64,000 nt of DNA from contig CANHHA010000009.1 of assembly GCA_947460825.1 (NCBI GenBank), forward strand, positions 1 to 64,000. Direction: 5' to 3'. The position numbers and the translations under genes were made by a program. The notes under the pieces were generated by a model. That model was not told the origin of the DNA and searched no databases. It was given only the letters and a program-made list of their open reading frames with translations. Each line of letters begins with the position of its first letter. The stretch's first letter is position 1. This DNA comes from Flavobacteriales bacterium. GTDB lineage: Bacteria > Bacteroidota > Bacteroidia > Flavobacteriales_D > Crocinitomicaceae. Below, piece after piece: positions 63,270 through 64,000 of this stretch.

Positions 63270-63910
63270 CAAAAAAAGAAAAAGCACAGTACATTCAGAC
63301 GGAATTAGAAAAACTATACCCTGAAACCCCGGTCCCACTCACCCATACCGATGCATATACCCTACTGATTGCGGTACTTCTTTCTGCGCAATGCACGGAC
63401 GAACGGGTAAATAGCATAACGCCACTTTTATTCTCAAAAGCGGACACCCCTCAGAAAATGGTCTTACTCACTGTGGCAGAAATCAAGGAAATTATTCGGC
63501 CTTGCGGCCTATCTCCCGCTAAATCAAAAGCCATTCATCGGCTCTCAGAGTTATTGCTCGAACACCATGAGGGCCAAGTACCCGCATCCTTCGAATCACT
63601 GGAATTCCTGCCAGGTGTTGGCCATAAAACAGCCTCTGTAGTGATGGCACAAGCCTTTGGGGTTCCCGCCTTTCCGGTAGACACCCACATTCACCGGTTA
63701 CTCACGCGGTGGGGCATTAGCAATGGCAAAAGCGTGGTACAAACGGAGCGTGATGCAAAAAAATACTTTCCAAAGGAACTATGGAATAAACTACATCTAC
63801 AAATTATTTTCTACGGAAGGGCATATAGTCCCGCCAGAAGTCCAAAGAAATCAATCGACTATATCACGGAAACGATTGGAACTGCGGCTGCAAAAAAAGC
63901 ACTAAAATAA
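63266..63910 (+). CDS. nth: Endonuclease III without the Fe-S cluster
   Basis: 214 residues from the ATG at 63266, which overlaps the preceding stop; a TTG two codons upstream is less likely. The HhH-GPD glycosylase features are present: LLSAQCTDERVN, LPGVGHKTASVV with catalytic Lys121, and PVDTHIHRLLTR with Asp139. The C-terminal four-Cys [4Fe-4S] loop of E. coli Nth is missing; after HLQIIFYGRAYSPAR there are no cysteines. I recall the same in other Flavobacteriia. The enzyme removes oxidised pyrimidines from DNA. Confidence 0.93.
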   Translation: MTKKEKAQYIQTELEKLYPETPVPLTHTDAYTLLIAVLLSAQCTDERVNSITPLLFSKADTPQKMVLLTVAEIKEIIRPCGLSPAKSKAIHRLSELLLEHHEGQVPASFESLEFLPGVGHKTASVVMAQAFGVPAFPVDTHIHRLLTRWGISNGKSVVQTERDAKKYFPKELWNKLHLQIIFYGRAYSPARSPKKSIDYITETIGTAAAKKALK

Positions 63911-63925
63911 TTATAAACAACCCTA

Positions 63926-63953
63926 GAAAAGTATGTCACTTTTCGTACATTTG
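63926..63953 (+). promoter_or_regulatory. Promoter with inverted repeat before the next gene
   Basis: TACATTTG at 63946-63953 is an exact -7 element. Directly upstream, GAAAAGT (63926-63932) and ACTTTTC (63938-63944) form a 7 bp inverted repeat that would overlap the spacer and -33 region, as an operator would. The start codon of the next rightward gene may be the ATG at 63997-63999, where the window ends. Confidence 0.4.
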
Positions 63954-64000
63954 AACGTTGGTTAACCTCAACACCTTTCACTCAATACATCATATCATGG

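Overview
The window looks like a chromosomal segment of a member of the Bacteroidota, most likely order Flavobacteriales. Evidence read from the sequence: at least three secreted proteins end in type A Por/type IX secretion (T9SS) sorting domains and one in a type B (gliding-associated) domain; promoters fit the Bacteroidota -7 element TAnnTTTG; Shine-Dalgarno sites are rare; 2-oxoacid dehydrogenase E1 alpha and beta are fused; rpsO lies next to pnp; endonuclease III lacks its Fe-S cysteines. I could not settle the genus. Genes are packed tightly, mostly with 1-50 nt gaps or 4-44 nt overlaps. No gene-free stretch exceeds 300 bases, and I saw no tRNA, rRNA, CRISPR array, insertion sequence or prophage.

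Layout: 1-2864, a TonB-like energy transducer (cut by the window edge) behind a WG-repeat protein. 2918-8080, an Asp/Asn beta-hydroxylase-like gene, then a leftward six-gene operon (KAS III, acyl carrier protein, KAS III, SDR reductase, polyprenyl-phosphate-type glycosyltransferase, GNAT acyltransferase). This is the best candidate for a little-described system: it looks like a dedicated short hydroxyacyl chain assembler that acylates an amino sugar of a surface glycan. 8187-11137, a small secreted protein coupled to a T9SS type B protein. 11134-17398, housekeeping and stress genes (MsrB-MsrA lipoprotein, YhhQ, NlpC/P60, MerR, DUF1295, thioesterase, MscS, AlkB, Ppx/GppA).

17407-22228, a leftward chain grpE-dnaJ-CPBP-ABC ATPase-ABC permease-ppx. 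22339-27251, cutC, fused E1, thioredoxin-like protein and an AraC-type regulator. 27358-35034, a 2558-residue modular surface protein with two LamG-like domains, many Ig-like repeats and a long glycine-rich domain. 35082-43109, sppA, an M1 peptidase with a barrel-like C-terminus, and a MopE-type repeat protein. 43201-45749, pnp and rpsO. 45850-47581, a more AT-rich group of four small membrane proteins (two DUF2752-like). 47670-53574, a radical SAM/SPASM protein, a phosphoribosyltransferase-murQ-ureohydrolase operon, a second NlpC/P60 protein and a beta-rich secreted protein. 53685-59662, paired M16 proteases, a TraB/GumN protein and a T9SS-secreted BNR protein. 59729-63910, dnaX, split by a run of ten A that suggests programmed frameshifting or slippage, then menE-like, a membrane J-domain protein and nth.

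A recurring signal: at several genes (2864, 13379, 48689, 53574, 59729) a TAnnTTTG-like element ends only 4-5 nt before the start codon, suggesting leaderless or nearly leaderless transcripts. All functional names come from reading motifs by eye; no database search was possible.
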